From positions 1,984,001-2,048,000 of the forward strand of contig NC_011740.1 in NCBI RefSeq assembly GCF_000026225.1: 64,000 nucleotides of DNA, read 5' to 3'. Shown piece after piece: positions 8,862 to 17,151 of this stretch; position 1 is the first letter of the stretch; every line of letters starts with the position of its first letter. Both the position numbers and the translations under genes were made by a program. Source of the DNA: Escherichia fergusonii ATCC 35469 (lineage in GTDB: Bacteria > Pseudomonadota > Gammaproteobacteria > Enterobacterales > Enterobacteriaceae). The notes beneath the pieces are model-generated. The model saw nothing but the letters and a program-made list of their open reading frames with translations. It ran no database searches and was not told the origin of the DNA.

Positions 8862-9320
8862 TTGAATACCGAGAGTGTCGATCTGCGCGTCGGCGTCAGC
8901 GCCGCAGATCCACTCTTCTAAGCGCTCAGATAACGCGGCGTCACTGAGTTTTTCTCGCCCCCGCAACGCACACTCCCAGACGATCAACACTCGCCAGCCA
9001 AGCGCCTGCAAACGCACCTGGTCACGACGATCACGCTCAACATTTTTGCCAATCTTTTCCAGCCAGAACGCCGTGCGTGTCGCCGGAACTTTAAACAGGT
9101 GACAATGATGCTGGTGCCAGAAACAGCCATGGGTAAATATAACGCACTGATAATCATCAATAATAAAATCAGGTTTGCCTGGCAGCGAGGCGTCCTGAAC
9201 GCGATACGGTATACCAAGCTCGTTAAGCACACTGGCAAGACGCTTTTCGATGGCGGTGTCGCGGGTCGCGATGGCCCGCATGTTTTTGCTACGTGTGGCT
9301 TTATCGTGAACATCGGCCAT
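8853..9320 (-). CDS. vsr: Very-short-patch mismatch endonuclease Vsr
   Basis: Vsr nicks 5' of the T in T:G mismatches that arise by deamination of 5-methylcytosine in Dcm sites (CCWGG) and starts their repair with MutS, MutL and Pol I. With the start MADVHDKATRSKNM (9320) it has 155 residues. All key residues are visible: D51, T63, H64, H69, and the zinc ligands C66, H71 and C73 within FTHGCFWHQHHC. The frame extends two codons upstream (MQ), which I reject because K-12 Vsr starts at MADV. Oddity: in K-12 vsr overlaps the end of dcm; here only 24 bp lie between vsr and yedJ and no dcm is present. Confidence 0.94.
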   Translation of the reverse strand: MADVHDKATRSKNMRAIATRDTAIEKRLASVLNELGIPYRVQDASLPGKPDFIIDDYQCVIFTHGCFWHQHHCHLFKVPATRTAFWLEKIGKNVERDRRDQVRLQALGWRVLIVWECALRGREKLSDAALSERLEEWICGADADAQIDTLGIQLL

Positions 9321-9344
9321 TTGCAACGTCCTTATGCTGATGAT

Positions 9345-10034
9345 TTATCGAGTAAATGTGCAGATAACGTTTTGATCCAACGAATCATAGTCGCCGTTTA
9401 ATTCCGCACTCAACTTCGCCATAAACGTCACGAGGAAATCCGCATTTTTCCGGGCGAGTTGTTTACCCAGTGGGGTTTGCATGGTTTCCGGTAAGGTTAA
9501 TAGCTTCATCTGAAAATGGTCGAGAGCATACTGTTTGTCGTTCAGTGAGCGATGCAGGGCGAAGGGATCGTTGGCATCAAACAGTGCCACCCCCAGTGCG
9601 CCAGAAACAGCAAATACCCGTGCCAGACCAATCGCCCCCAGCGCCTCCAGTCTGTCTGCATCCTGAACTATTTTCGCTTCCAGGCTTTGCGGGGGGATTT
9701 TTGCGCTAAAGCTATGCGCTTCAATGGCATGGCACACCGCCGGGATTTTATCAGCCGGAAACAGGGGAAATTGTTGCCTGAGCACGCGCGCCGTCTCTTG
9801 CGCAGCAAGGATAGATGAGCGATGACGTTCGGGATGATTTTTCGCCAGACTGATCAGATCGTGAAAGTAACAGGCGGTCAGGATCACCAACTTATCGACG
9901 GGATGATCTGCCGCCAGTTTTTGCGATGTCGCCCAGACACGGCGAAAGTGAGCGATGTCATGGGCGGCATCAAGCTGTTGGTGATGGCGCGTGAGCCAGG
10001 ATTCAAATTGCGTTTGCCAGTGTGATATGTCCAT
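9345..10034 (-). CDS. yedJ: HD-domain putative phosphohydrolase YedJ
   Basis: This 229-residue protein of the HD superfamily shows the metal-binding pattern H...HD...D: AAHDIAHFRRVW near residue 25, CYFHDLISLAKNHPER near 58, and KIVQDADRLEALGAIGLAR near 125. By family it is a metal-dependent nucleotide phosphohydrolase; the substrate is not established. A GGAGGCGC ribosome site precedes the ATG. The C-terminus (DQNVICTFTR) differs from K-12 YedJ, and the gene ends immediately before vsr where dcm would normally start. Confidence 0.9.
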   Translation of the reverse strand: MDISHWQTQFESWLTRHHQQLDAAHDIAHFRRVWATSQKLAADHPVDKLVILTACYFHDLISLAKNHPERHRSSILAAQETARVLRQQFPLFPADKIPAVCHAIEAHSFSAKIPPQSLEAKIVQDADRLEALGAIGLARVFAVSGALGVALFDANDPFALHRSLNDKQYALDHFQMKLLTLPETMQTPLGKQLARKNADFLVTFMAKLSAELNGDYDSLDQNVICTFTR

Positions 10035-10086
10035 TGCGCCTCCGAATGTTTACGCAAGGCCACCTTAGCAATTTTCAGCCTTTGCT

Positions 10087-10356
10087 TCACCTGCGGCAGT
10101 TGCGTGGTCCGGTATACCAGGCGATGCCACCAAGGATTGCACCTACCAGGGCAAATATCATAAAGCCCAGCAATGCACCCAGCCATTTTCCACTGGTGGA
10201 ACCTAAATCGCTTTCGAAGCCAGCGATAGGCGCAGACTGTAGTGAGCTGATGGTCCAGATATAACGCACCATCGCCCATGCAAAGTAGATGCACCAGGCA
10301 TAAAAGGCACATAGCGCCAGTTTGCCACCGGGGCTACGCGAGGTTCTTGTTTCCAT
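10087..10356 (-). CDS. yedR: Small inner membrane protein YedR
   Basis: This protein of 89 residues (95 if read from the ATG at 10374) has two hydrophobic segments: about 14-35 (LALCAFYAWCIYFAWAMV) and about 58-78 (WLGALLGFMIFALVGAILGG). It matches the position and composition of K-12 YedR, whose function is unknown. METRTSRSPGG at 10356 is preferred because GGAGAG lies at ribosome-site distance before it, whereas nothing precedes the upper ATG. Confidence 0.82.
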   Translation of the reverse strand: METRTSRSPGGKLALCAFYAWCIYFAWAMVRYIWTISSLQSAPIAGFESDLGSTSGKWLGALLGFMIFALVGAILGGIAWYTGPRNCRR

Positions 10357-10552
10357 AGATTTGACGCTCTCCATTTATGTTGTTACCCATAACACAAGCC
10401 CTCTCATTTTATGTGAAGTAACTCACGCTTTTCTACCCTTTTGCCTTTGCTTGTTACACAATTCATACACCCACTAAATAAATTAATGAGTAGATATTGT
10501 ATTAAGTGGGGTGATATCAGGCTTTTTTGCTTTAAGTATCGCCGGGGTCTGG

Positions 10553-10583
10553 TTGGTAATATTTATTGCAGAAATATTACCAA
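10553..10583. repeat. Perfect 12 bp inverted repeat in the yedR-porin gap
   Basis: TTGGTAATATTT and AAATATTACCAA face each other across a 7 nt loop (ATTGCAG). There is no T-run after it. It may be a regulator operator or the stem of a transcript; I do not recognise the motif. Confidence 0.7.
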
Positions 10584-10611
10584 CGTTTGTATTCGGACTT
10601 TGGCTTTCACA

Positions 10612-10703
10612 TTTTGTATGCAATGATAGCCCGGTTATTAGCCTTTTATCATCTACAATCTGTTACTACCCTATTTACCGACATTAATTTGTCGGTTTTT
10701 TTT
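10612..10703 (+). ncRNA. Candidate small RNA ending in a strong terminator (RseX position)
   Basis: The 643 bp gap between yedR and the porin contains no gene but has a clear intrinsic terminator at 10678-10703 (CCGACA, loop, TGTCGG, then 8 T) with no open reading frame in front of it. In K-12 the Hfq-dependent RNA RseX, which represses ompA and ompC, is encoded between yedR and the yedS porin. The position, strand and free-standing terminator fit an RseX homologue. I could not match the body of the RNA from memory, and the 5' end is a guess set by a typical 90 nt length. Confidence 0.35.
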
Positions 10704-11017
10704 CGCACAAAGATATTAAAAGACCCGTTAACCCCTTCTTGATTGTATTATTTTTATTGCTTGCATGAATGTATTCATAAAAACAATAACTTATTGATAT
10801 ATATACCATACATAATGTAAATACATCGAAACACAATCATTATATTTAAATTATAAATAGCGCAATAGAAACATTTTGCAATACTTTAAATAGAATTGTT
10901 ACATGCAAGTCTTAAAATAAAATGAACTTCATAGAATAGTATCCAAACGTGCTCTTTTTTGGATAACAGCACTTTATCTATATATTCATAGAAATTATTA
11001 TCACAAGGGAATACATA

Positions 11018-12073
11018 ATGAAAAGAAAAGTTCTGGCAATGCTGGTCCCGGCATTATTAGTTGCTGGCGCAGCAAATGCGGCTGAAATTTATAACAAGAA
11101 TGGTAATAAAGTAGATTTTTACGGCAAGATGGTTGGCGAGCGTATCCTGACTGATCGTGAAAATGGTGAAAAGGGTGACAACTCTCAAGATACCTCTTAT
11201 GCCCGTTTTGGCGTGAAAGGTGAAACTCAAATCAATCCTGAACTGACTGGTTATGGTCAGTTTGAAGTTGACCTGGAAGCATCTAACGACTCAAACAATG
11301 ATCAGACTCGTCTGGCATATGCTGGTCTGAGCTACAAAGATCTTGGTTCTTTTGATTACGGTCGTAACGTCGGTGTTGCTTATGATGCTGAAGCGTTTAC
11401 TGATATGTTTGTTGAGTGGGGCGGCGACTCATGGGCAAGCACTGACCTGTTTATGACCAACCGTACCAACGGTGTTGCAACCTATCGTAACACTGATTTC
11501 TTCGGCATGGTTGAAGGTCTGAATTTTGCTCTGCAATATCAGGGTAAAAATGAAGGCAATAACAGCTCAGCTAATGGTGACGGTCATGGTTTATCTGCAA
11601 CTTATACCATTGATGGTTTCTCATTTGCTGGTGCGTATGCAAACTCTGACCGTACTGATGCTCAGTCATCTGACCTTAAAGGCGAAAGAGCAGAAGTTTG
11701 GGCACTGTCATCAAAATATGATGCGAACAACATTTATGCAGCTGTAATGTACGGTGAAACTCACAACATGAACTCCGATGCTGGTAATGTTGTGAACAAA
11801 ACACAGAACTTCGAAGCTGTTCTTCAGTACCAGTTTGACTTCGGTTTGCGTCCGTCCATCGGCTACTCCTACTCTAAGGCACTGGATGTTGCAGGTTATA
11901 AAGACTCTGACCGTCTGAACTACATTGAAATTGGTACATGGTACTACTTCAATAAAAACATGAACGTGTACACTGCTTACCAAATTAACCTGCTGGATAA
12001 GAGCGATTACGTTCTTGATCATGGTTTGAATACCGACGACCAGTTCGCAGTGGGTATCGTTTACCAGTTCTAA
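11018..12073 (+). CDS. OmpC/OmpF-type general porin, intact gene at the yedS position
   Basis: This outer-membrane trimeric porin has 351 residues including a signal peptide (MKRKVLAMLVPALLVAGAANA). The mature N-terminus AEIYNKNGNKVDFYGKMVG, the constriction-loop region (GGDSWASTDLFMTNRTNGVATYRN) and the terminal VYQF with its final Phe for BAM recognition are all typical. In K-12 this position holds the degenerate porin yedS; here the frame is intact. It has only moderate similarity to the neighbouring porin. It is preceded by a long AT-rich region (10704-11017) with few recognisable promoter elements and followed by a terminator. Confidence 0.9.
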   Translation: MKRKVLAMLVPALLVAGAANAAEIYNKNGNKVDFYGKMVGERILTDRENGEKGDNSQDTSYARFGVKGETQINPELTGYGQFEVDLEASNDSNNDQTRLAYAGLSYKDLGSFDYGRNVGVAYDAEAFTDMFVEWGGDSWASTDLFMTNRTNGVATYRNTDFFGMVEGLNFALQYQGKNEGNNSSANGDGHGLSATYTIDGFSFAGAYANSDRTDAQSSDLKGERAEVWALSSKYDANNIYAAVMYGETHNMNSDAGNVVNKTQNFEAVLQYQFDFGLRPSIGYSYSKALDVAGYKDSDRLNYIEIGTWYYFNKNMNVYTAYQINLLDKSDYVLDHGLNTDDQFAVGIVYQF

Positions 12074-12094
12074 TTTTCTGCTGCAAAATTCCCC

Positions 12095-12118
12095 AGCCCG
12101 CCATGTGCGGGCTTTTTT
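12095..12118 (+). terminator. Rho-independent terminator after first porin
   Basis: AGCCCG, CCATGTG loop, CGGGCT followed by TTTTT starts 21 bp after the stop codon. Confidence 0.85.
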
Positions 12119-12522
12119 CTGTCTGTTATTTGTTATTACGCATTCCTGTAATCGAAAAGGCTCTCTTTCTCTGAGTGTAATGATAAACGTAAACAGAATT
12201 TATTAAGCAACGCTTATTGTTCAAACATTAACCACGCCTCATTCTTTATCTATTACCTGATATTTTTACCCATCGATATAAATAGCATCCTAACCACAAT
12301 AATACATTAATAAAGCTAAAGAATATCCTTATCTAACTATCTGATAAATCGGCGTAAAAATACAAACAATAACGCACACAATTTTATCAAACAAAATTCT
12401 TATGACACTAAAAATACCGCAAGAAATTATATTTAAGACAATATTTTCTTTTTATTCAGCCCGTATTTTTTGTTCAAAAATTGTTAAATACTAAGAATCA
12501 CAATTAGGAATAAGTTATAAAA

Positions 12523-12538
12523 TGTGACTGTGATCACA
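12523..12538 (+). promoter_or_regulatory. Consensus CRP binding site upstream of second porin
   Basis: TGTGACTGTGATCACA has both perfect half-sites (TGTGA, 6 nt, TCACA) and consensus flanks (AAA before, GTT after). It is centred about 119 bp before the porin start. A TATATC hexamer at 12555-12560 lies where a -10 element would be if CRP binds near -41. The rest of 12119-12640 is very AT-rich with no gene. Catabolite control of an E. coli porin (NmpC) is known, which makes regulation here plausible. Confidence 0.75.
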
Positions 12539-12649
12539 GTTATTAATACTCTGATATATCTATTTCTTGAAATGAACACATTGGCTAGATGAATATTTGT
12601 ATGCAGTGACATTTTTATAAAGAATTAGTTCAAATAAAAAGGATTGATG

Positions 12650-13747
12650 ATGAAAAAATTAACAGTGGCAGTTTCTGCTGTAGCTGCGTCCATTCTGATG
12701 GCGATGTCTGCACAAGCAGCAGAAATCTATAACAAAGACGGCAATAAGCTGGATCTGTACGGTAAAGTTAATGCTAAGCATTACTTCTCCTCTGAAGCCT
12801 CTGATGATGGCGACACCACTTATGTTCGTATGGGCTTCAAAGGCGAAACTCAGATCAACGATCAGTTGACTGGTTTCGGTCAGTGGGAATACGAATTCAA
12901 AGGCAACCGTACTGAATCTCAGGGTTCTGATAAAGACAAAACTCGTCTGGCATTTGCTGGTCTGAAATTCGGTGAATACGGCTCCATCGATTATGGCCGT
13001 AACTACGGTGTTGCTTACGACATCGGCGCATGGACCGACGTTCTGCCAGAATTCGGTGGCGATACCTGGACTCAGACTGATGTATTTATGACTCAGCGTG
13101 CGACTGGCGTTGCAACCTACCGTAACAACGACTTCTTTGGTCTGGTTGACGGCCTGAACTTCGCGGCTCAGTACCAGGGTAAGAATGATCGTACCGATTA
13201 TGAGAACTTCTACGAAGGTAACGGTGATGGCTTCGGCTTCTCCACCACTTACGAATACGAAGGCTTCGGCATCGGTGCTACTTATGCGAAATCTGATCGT
13301 ACCGACACTCAGGTTAAAGCGGGTAAAGTGGCACCAGCACTCTATGCTTCTGGTAAAAATGCAGAAGTTTGGGCTGCTGGTCTGAAATACGACGCGAACA
13401 ACATTTACCTGGCAACCACCTATTCTGAAACCCAGAATATGACTGTCTTCGGTGATCACCTGATCGCAAACAAAGCTCAGAACTTTGAAGCAGTTGCTCA
13501 GTACCAGTTCGACTTCGGTCTGCGTCCGTCCATCGCTTACCTGAAATCCAAAGGTAAAGATCTGGGGGTTTGGGGTGACCAGGATCTGGTTGAATACATC
13601 GACCTGGGTGCGACCTACTACTTCAACAAAAACATGTCCACTTTTGTTGATTACAAAATTAACCTGATCGATAAGAGCGACTTCACTAAAGAAGCTGGTG
13701 TTGCAACCGACAACATCGTTGCTGTTGGTCTGGTATACCAGTTCTAA
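12650..13747 (+). CDS. OmpC/OmpN-type general porin
   Basis: This porin has 365 residues, with signal peptide MKKLTVAVSAVAASILMAMSAQA and mature start AEIYNKDGNKLDLYGKVNA. Loop 3 carries PEFGGDTWTQTDVFM and the PEFGG motif of general porins, and the protein ends in GLVYQF. It forms water-filled trimers in the outer membrane. Of three successive possible starts (TTG 12644, ATG 12647, ATG 12650) the last has the best distance to AAAGGA. It resembles OmpN/OmpC more than OmpF, but I cannot assign a specific name. It is followed by a strong terminator. Confidence 0.92.
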   Translation: MKKLTVAVSAVAASILMAMSAQAAEIYNKDGNKLDLYGKVNAKHYFSSEASDDGDTTYVRMGFKGETQINDQLTGFGQWEYEFKGNRTESQGSDKDKTRLAFAGLKFGEYGSIDYGRNYGVAYDIGAWTDVLPEFGGDTWTQTDVFMTQRATGVATYRNNDFFGLVDGLNFAAQYQGKNDRTDYENFYEGNGDGFGFSTTYEYEGFGIGATYAKSDRTDTQVKAGKVAPALYASGKNAEVWAAGLKYDANNIYLATTYSETQNMTVFGDHLIANKAQNFEAVAQYQFDFGLRPSIAYLKSKGKDLGVWGDQDLVEYIDLGATYYFNKNMSTFVDYKINLIDKSDFTKEAGVATDNIVAVGLVYQF

Positions 13748-13762
13748 TCTGGTAACGGCATA

Positions 13763-13798
13763 ATATGTTGGGGAAGGTCAGCCTCCCCAACATATTTT
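13763..13798 (+). terminator. Terminator after second porin
   Basis: A 12 bp perfect stem (ATATGTTGGGGA / TCCCCAACATAT, 9 nt loop) is followed by TTTT, starting 15 bp after the stop. Confidence 0.85.
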
Positions 13799-14204
13799 AG
13801 TGACTCCCTCAAGTCACTTATCTTAAGAGACAGTTCCTGTCTCTCATTTAAACAAACCTTCTGTTATATATTACCCTTTATTTTGGGGGCGTTTTCACGT
13901 CCCTTTTTTTATGCCGTTATAATATTCAACTCTCCCCTTCACACTCCCTCCTTAACAGAAAATGACTGATTTTTATTCCTAAAGATATCACCATTAAGAA
14001 TGACCTGATAACTTGCCTGTATTTTGCGCCGCGTCTTTTATCATGGTTAAAGATTAAACAGAACCCGGTGAGCCATTTTTGTATTGACGAAAGGTAATCG
14101 TGAGCGAGTTTAAGCGCAGCACATGCAACTTGAAGTATGGCGAGTATAATAGCCGCCAAACTGAAGGCATAACACTGGAGGTATAATTGATAGGCCATTC
14201 ATCT
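13799..14204. other. Gene-free gap before trkG
   Basis: No convincing gene is present. There is a small 8 bp hairpin (AGAGACAG/CTGTCTCT, 13826-13843) and a G-rich/C-rich pair near 13885-13910 followed by seven T, possibly a second terminator. A minus-strand frame at 13926-14198 has no ribosome site or recognisable domain and is taken as chance. The trkG ribosome site GGAGGT lies at 14177-14182. Confidence 0.5.
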
Positions 14205-15662
14205 ATGAATACATCTCATTTGCGAGTTGTCACTCATATGTGCGGTTTTTTGGTCTGGCTTTATAGCTTATCTATGTTGCCACCGATGCTTATCGCCTTG
14301 ATCTACAAGGAAAGAAGCTTTTTCGTTTTCCTCGAAACATTTCTGGTATTTTTTAGCCTTGGAGGCATTGCCTGGCTGGCGACAAAGAAAGCGGGGATTC
14401 AACTGCGCACCAGGGATGGTTTTCTGATCATTGTGCTGTTCTGGATCTTATTTTCCATTATCAGTGCATTTCCTTTGTGGATTGATGATGAGTTTAACTT
14501 AAGTTTTGTTGATGCTTTATTCGAAGGTGTTTCCGGGATCACAACTACCGGTGCCACTGTCATTTCCGATGTGAGCACTTTACCTTTTGCTTTTCTATAC
14601 TATCGCGCACAACTGAACTTTATCGGCGGCTTAGGCGTCATCGTTCTCGCGGTTGCTGTACTACCTTTATTAGGCATTGGTGGCGCAAAACTCTATCAAT
14701 CTGAAATGCCGGGGCCGTTTAAAGATGACAAACTGACTCCTCGCCTGGCAGATACATCTCGTACACTTTGGCTGACTTATCTTTTGCTCGGCATAGTATG
14801 CAGCGCATCATATTTTGTTGCAGGTATGCCGTTGTTTGACGCTATTTGCCACGGTATATCGACAGTTTCTTTAGGCGGCTTTTCAACACATAGTGAAAGC
14901 ATTGGTTTTTATAACAGCCATGCCATTGAGTTTGTTGCCGGACTGTTTTCATTGCTCTCTGCGATTAATTTTACCTTGTGGTATGTGGTCATCGTTAAGC
15001 GTCAGTTCAGACCTTTACTACGTAACAGTGAATTGCACTTTTTCCTGCTTGTCGCCTTTATAGTCATTGCGATTACGGCATGGCAAGTCTGGCATGCGGG
15101 AATGTATGATATCTCTTCCAGCATTATTCATGCCTTTTTTCTCACCAGTTCGATGATGACAGATAATGGTCTGGCAACTCTGGATTACGCAAACTGGCCT
15201 TCTCACACCATTATTTTCTTAATGCTGTTGAGTTTTTTTGGTGGTTGTATCGGTTCAACTTGTGGTGGCATTAAGGCGTTACGTTTTCTCATTTTATTTA
15301 AACAGAGCAGAAATGAGCTGCACCAGTTAGCTCATCCCAGAGCATTACTGAGTATCAAAGTCGACGGCAATGTCGTTACGGACCGTGTCCTGCGCTCGGT
15401 ATGGAGCTTTTTCTTTCTCTATATTCTGTTTACGGTATTTTTTATCTGCATATTAAACATGATGGGCTATGATCTATTAACGTCATTCGCTACCGTCGCG
15501 GCATGCATTAATAACATGGGGCTTGGATTTGGCGAAACTGCATCGACATTTGGTACATTAAATGATGCAGCAAAATATCTTATGTGCACAGCGATGATTC
15601 TGGGCCGACTGGAAATTTATCCGGTATTAATACTGTTTTCACGATTTTTCTGGAAATCCTGA
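14205..15662 (+). CDS. trkG: TrkG-type potassium uptake channel subunit
   Basis: This integral membrane K+ translocation subunit works with the cytoplasmic NAD-binding TrkA. The 485-residue protein has the four M1-P-M2 repeats of the TrkH/KtrB family; selectivity-filter segments are visible as GVSGITTTGATVI, HGISTVSLGGFSTH, SSMMTDNGLA and CINNMGLGFGETAS. It matches K-12 TrkG, not TrkH, along its whole length. The start MNTSHLRVVTHMCGF fits the K-12 annotation. A TTG at 14187, 4 nt after a strong GGAGGT, could give a six-residue longer form and may be the real start. In K-12 trkG lies in the Rac prophage; no prophage genes surround it here. Confidence 0.92.
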   Translation: MNTSHLRVVTHMCGFLVWLYSLSMLPPMLIALIYKERSFFVFLETFLVFFSLGGIAWLATKKAGIQLRTRDGFLIIVLFWILFSIISAFPLWIDDEFNLSFVDALFEGVSGITTTGATVISDVSTLPFAFLYYRAQLNFIGGLGVIVLAVAVLPLLGIGGAKLYQSEMPGPFKDDKLTPRLADTSRTLWLTYLLLGIVCSASYFVAGMPLFDAICHGISTVSLGGFSTHSESIGFYNSHAIEFVAGLFSLLSAINFTLWYVVIVKRQFRPLLRNSELHFFLLVAFIVIAITAWQVWHAGMYDISSSIIHAFFLTSSMMTDNGLATLDYANWPSHTIIFLMLLSFFGGCIGSTCGGIKALRFLILFKQSRNELHQLAHPRALLSIKVDGNVVTDRVLRSVWSFFFLYILFTVFFICILNMMGYDLLTSFATVAACINNMGLGFGETASTFGTLNDAAKYLMCTAMILGRLEIYPVLILFSRFFWKS

Positions 15663-15770
15663 TATACCACTTTGGATAGATTGACAGCATTTTTGGGTGT
15701 TGGTAGAAATAGCGCCAACTCAGTCGCGAAGATAGTGACTAATATCCCTGAGAAGTAATAGGAGTACACT

Positions 15771-16622
15771 ATGACTGTTCAAAAAAGTAAAAATCCGCAG
15801 ATCGATGCAGCAGAAAATGATGCTTTTTTTCCTTCAGAATACTCACTAAGTCAGTATACCAGCCCGGTATCAGACCTTGAGGGGGCCAATTACCCGAACC
15901 CCTATACAGGGCCGCAGAAGATTCTGGTTATCGCCGCTGATGAACGCTATCTGCCCACTGATAATGGCGCTCTGTTTTCAACGGGTAACCATCCTATTGA
16001 AACACTTCTACCTTTATATCATCTACATGCCGCTGGCTTTGAGTTTGAAGTCGCAACTATTTCCGGTCTGATGACGAAGTTTGAATACTGGGCGATGCCG
16101 CACAAAGATGAAAAAGTGATGGGCTTCTTTGAGCAGCATAAGCATCTGTTCCGTAATCCGCTGAAGCTGGCAAATGTAGTCGCAAACCTTAACGGCGATA
16201 GCCCTTACGCTGCTGTATTCATCCCCGGTGGCCACGGCGCATTAATTGGCCTGCCTGAAAGCCCGGAAGTCGCAGCTACTTTGCAGTGGGCCATCAACAA
16301 TGACCGGTTTGTTATTTCTCTTTGCCACGGCCCTGCTGCATTTCTTTCCCTTCGTTATGGAGATAATCCACTAAACGGTTACGCAATTTGCGCCTTCCCC
16401 GATGCAGCAGACAAACAGACGCCAGATATCGGCTATATGCCTGGCCAACTGACGTGGTTTTTTGGTGAGGAACTGCAGAAAATGGGCATGACTATAGTAA
16501 ATGACGATATTACTGGTCGGGTTCACAAAGATCGTAAGCTGTTAACGGGTGACAGTCCGTTTGCTGCTAATGCACTTGGTAAACTGGCGGCGCAGGAATT
16601 GCTGATGGCTTACAGTAATTAA
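15771..16622 (+). CDS. hchA: Protein/nucleic acid deglycase and chaperone HchA (Hsp31)
   Basis: HchA is a DJ-1/PfpI-superfamily enzyme that acts on methylglyoxal-modified molecules and has holdase chaperone and glyoxalase III activity. It has 283 residues, the standard length. The catalytic triad is present (C185 in SLCHGPAAF, H186, D214), E77 is retained, and so is the metal site H86, E91, H123. A ribosome site (TAGGAG) lies before the ATG. In K-12 hchA is followed by yedVW, hiuH, msrPQ, zinT and yodB; here it is followed directly by serU. Confidence 0.97.
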   Translation: MTVQKSKNPQIDAAENDAFFPSEYSLSQYTSPVSDLEGANYPNPYTGPQKILVIAADERYLPTDNGALFSTGNHPIETLLPLYHLHAAGFEFEVATISGLMTKFEYWAMPHKDEKVMGFFEQHKHLFRNPLKLANVVANLNGDSPYAAVFIPGGHGALIGLPESPEVAATLQWAINNDRFVISLCHGPAAFLSLRYGDNPLNGYAICAFPDAADKQTPDIGYMPGQLTWFFGEELQKMGMTIVNDDITGRVHKDRKLLTGDSPFAANALGKLAAQELLMAYSN

Positions 16623-16968
16623 TCTGACAATTATCGATAAGTTATTAATCACCAACCGCAGCCCCTGCGCTGCGGTTCAAGGTTGCTCAAAATGGTGCAT
16701 CATATTTATTGCCCAACCAATTTAAGATTTTTAGGCTGACAGCCACCAGCAAACAATTCGCAATGCATGATGCCGAATTATTTACCAGAATTTATCAACA
16801 TAACTGCACGGTTAATCAAAGATGGCATTAACATTTAAGACATCCCTACGCAAAGACCTGCCTCACATAAATATCTGCTGTTAATGTTTCTCATTAATAA
16901 TTTTTCTCATTGAATTTTCTCAATGGGAGTTATGTCACTGACACGAGGTGGGCTAAGCGCTTGAATAG
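16623..16968. other. Gene-free gap between hchA and serU
   Basis: This stretch holds an 8 bp stem (AACCGCAG / CTGCGGTT, 16654-16677) that may end the hchA transcript, though without a T-run. The rest is AT-rich with no open frame that I can support. It marks the junction where the K-12 block yedV-yodB is missing. Confidence 0.5.
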
Positions 16969-17058
16969 TGGCGGAGAGAGGGGGATTTGAACCCCCGGTA
17001 GAGTTGCCCCTACTCCGGTTTTCGAGACCGGTCCGTTCAGCCGCTCCGGCATCTCTCC
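16969..17058 (-). tRNA. serU: tRNA-Ser (anticodon CGA)
   Basis: A 90 nt class II tRNA is read on the minus strand: 5' GGAGAGATGCCGGAGCGGC, anticodon loop TCTCGAAAA, a long variable arm, T-loop GGTTCAAATCC, and an encoded CCA end. The acceptor stem GGAGAGA pairs with TCTCTCC. It corresponds to E. coli serU, which reads UCG. Confidence 0.97.
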
Positions 17059-17151
17059 GTTAAGATGGTTGCCATGATGCCAGGAATTTTGGCATTTTAA
17101 CAGACCCTGTACCTGCAATTTTGTTCAAGTGACGAGTTTACGAGCAAAACG

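Noticed and set aside
12659..13459. 266-codon minus-strand frame inside the second porin
   Set aside because: Antisense shadow of a highly expressed gene with strong codon bias; composition is implausible for a protein.
13926..14198. Minus-strand open frame of 90 codons before trkG
   Set aside because: No ribosome site, no domain, odd composition, and it covers the trkG leader; best explained by chance.
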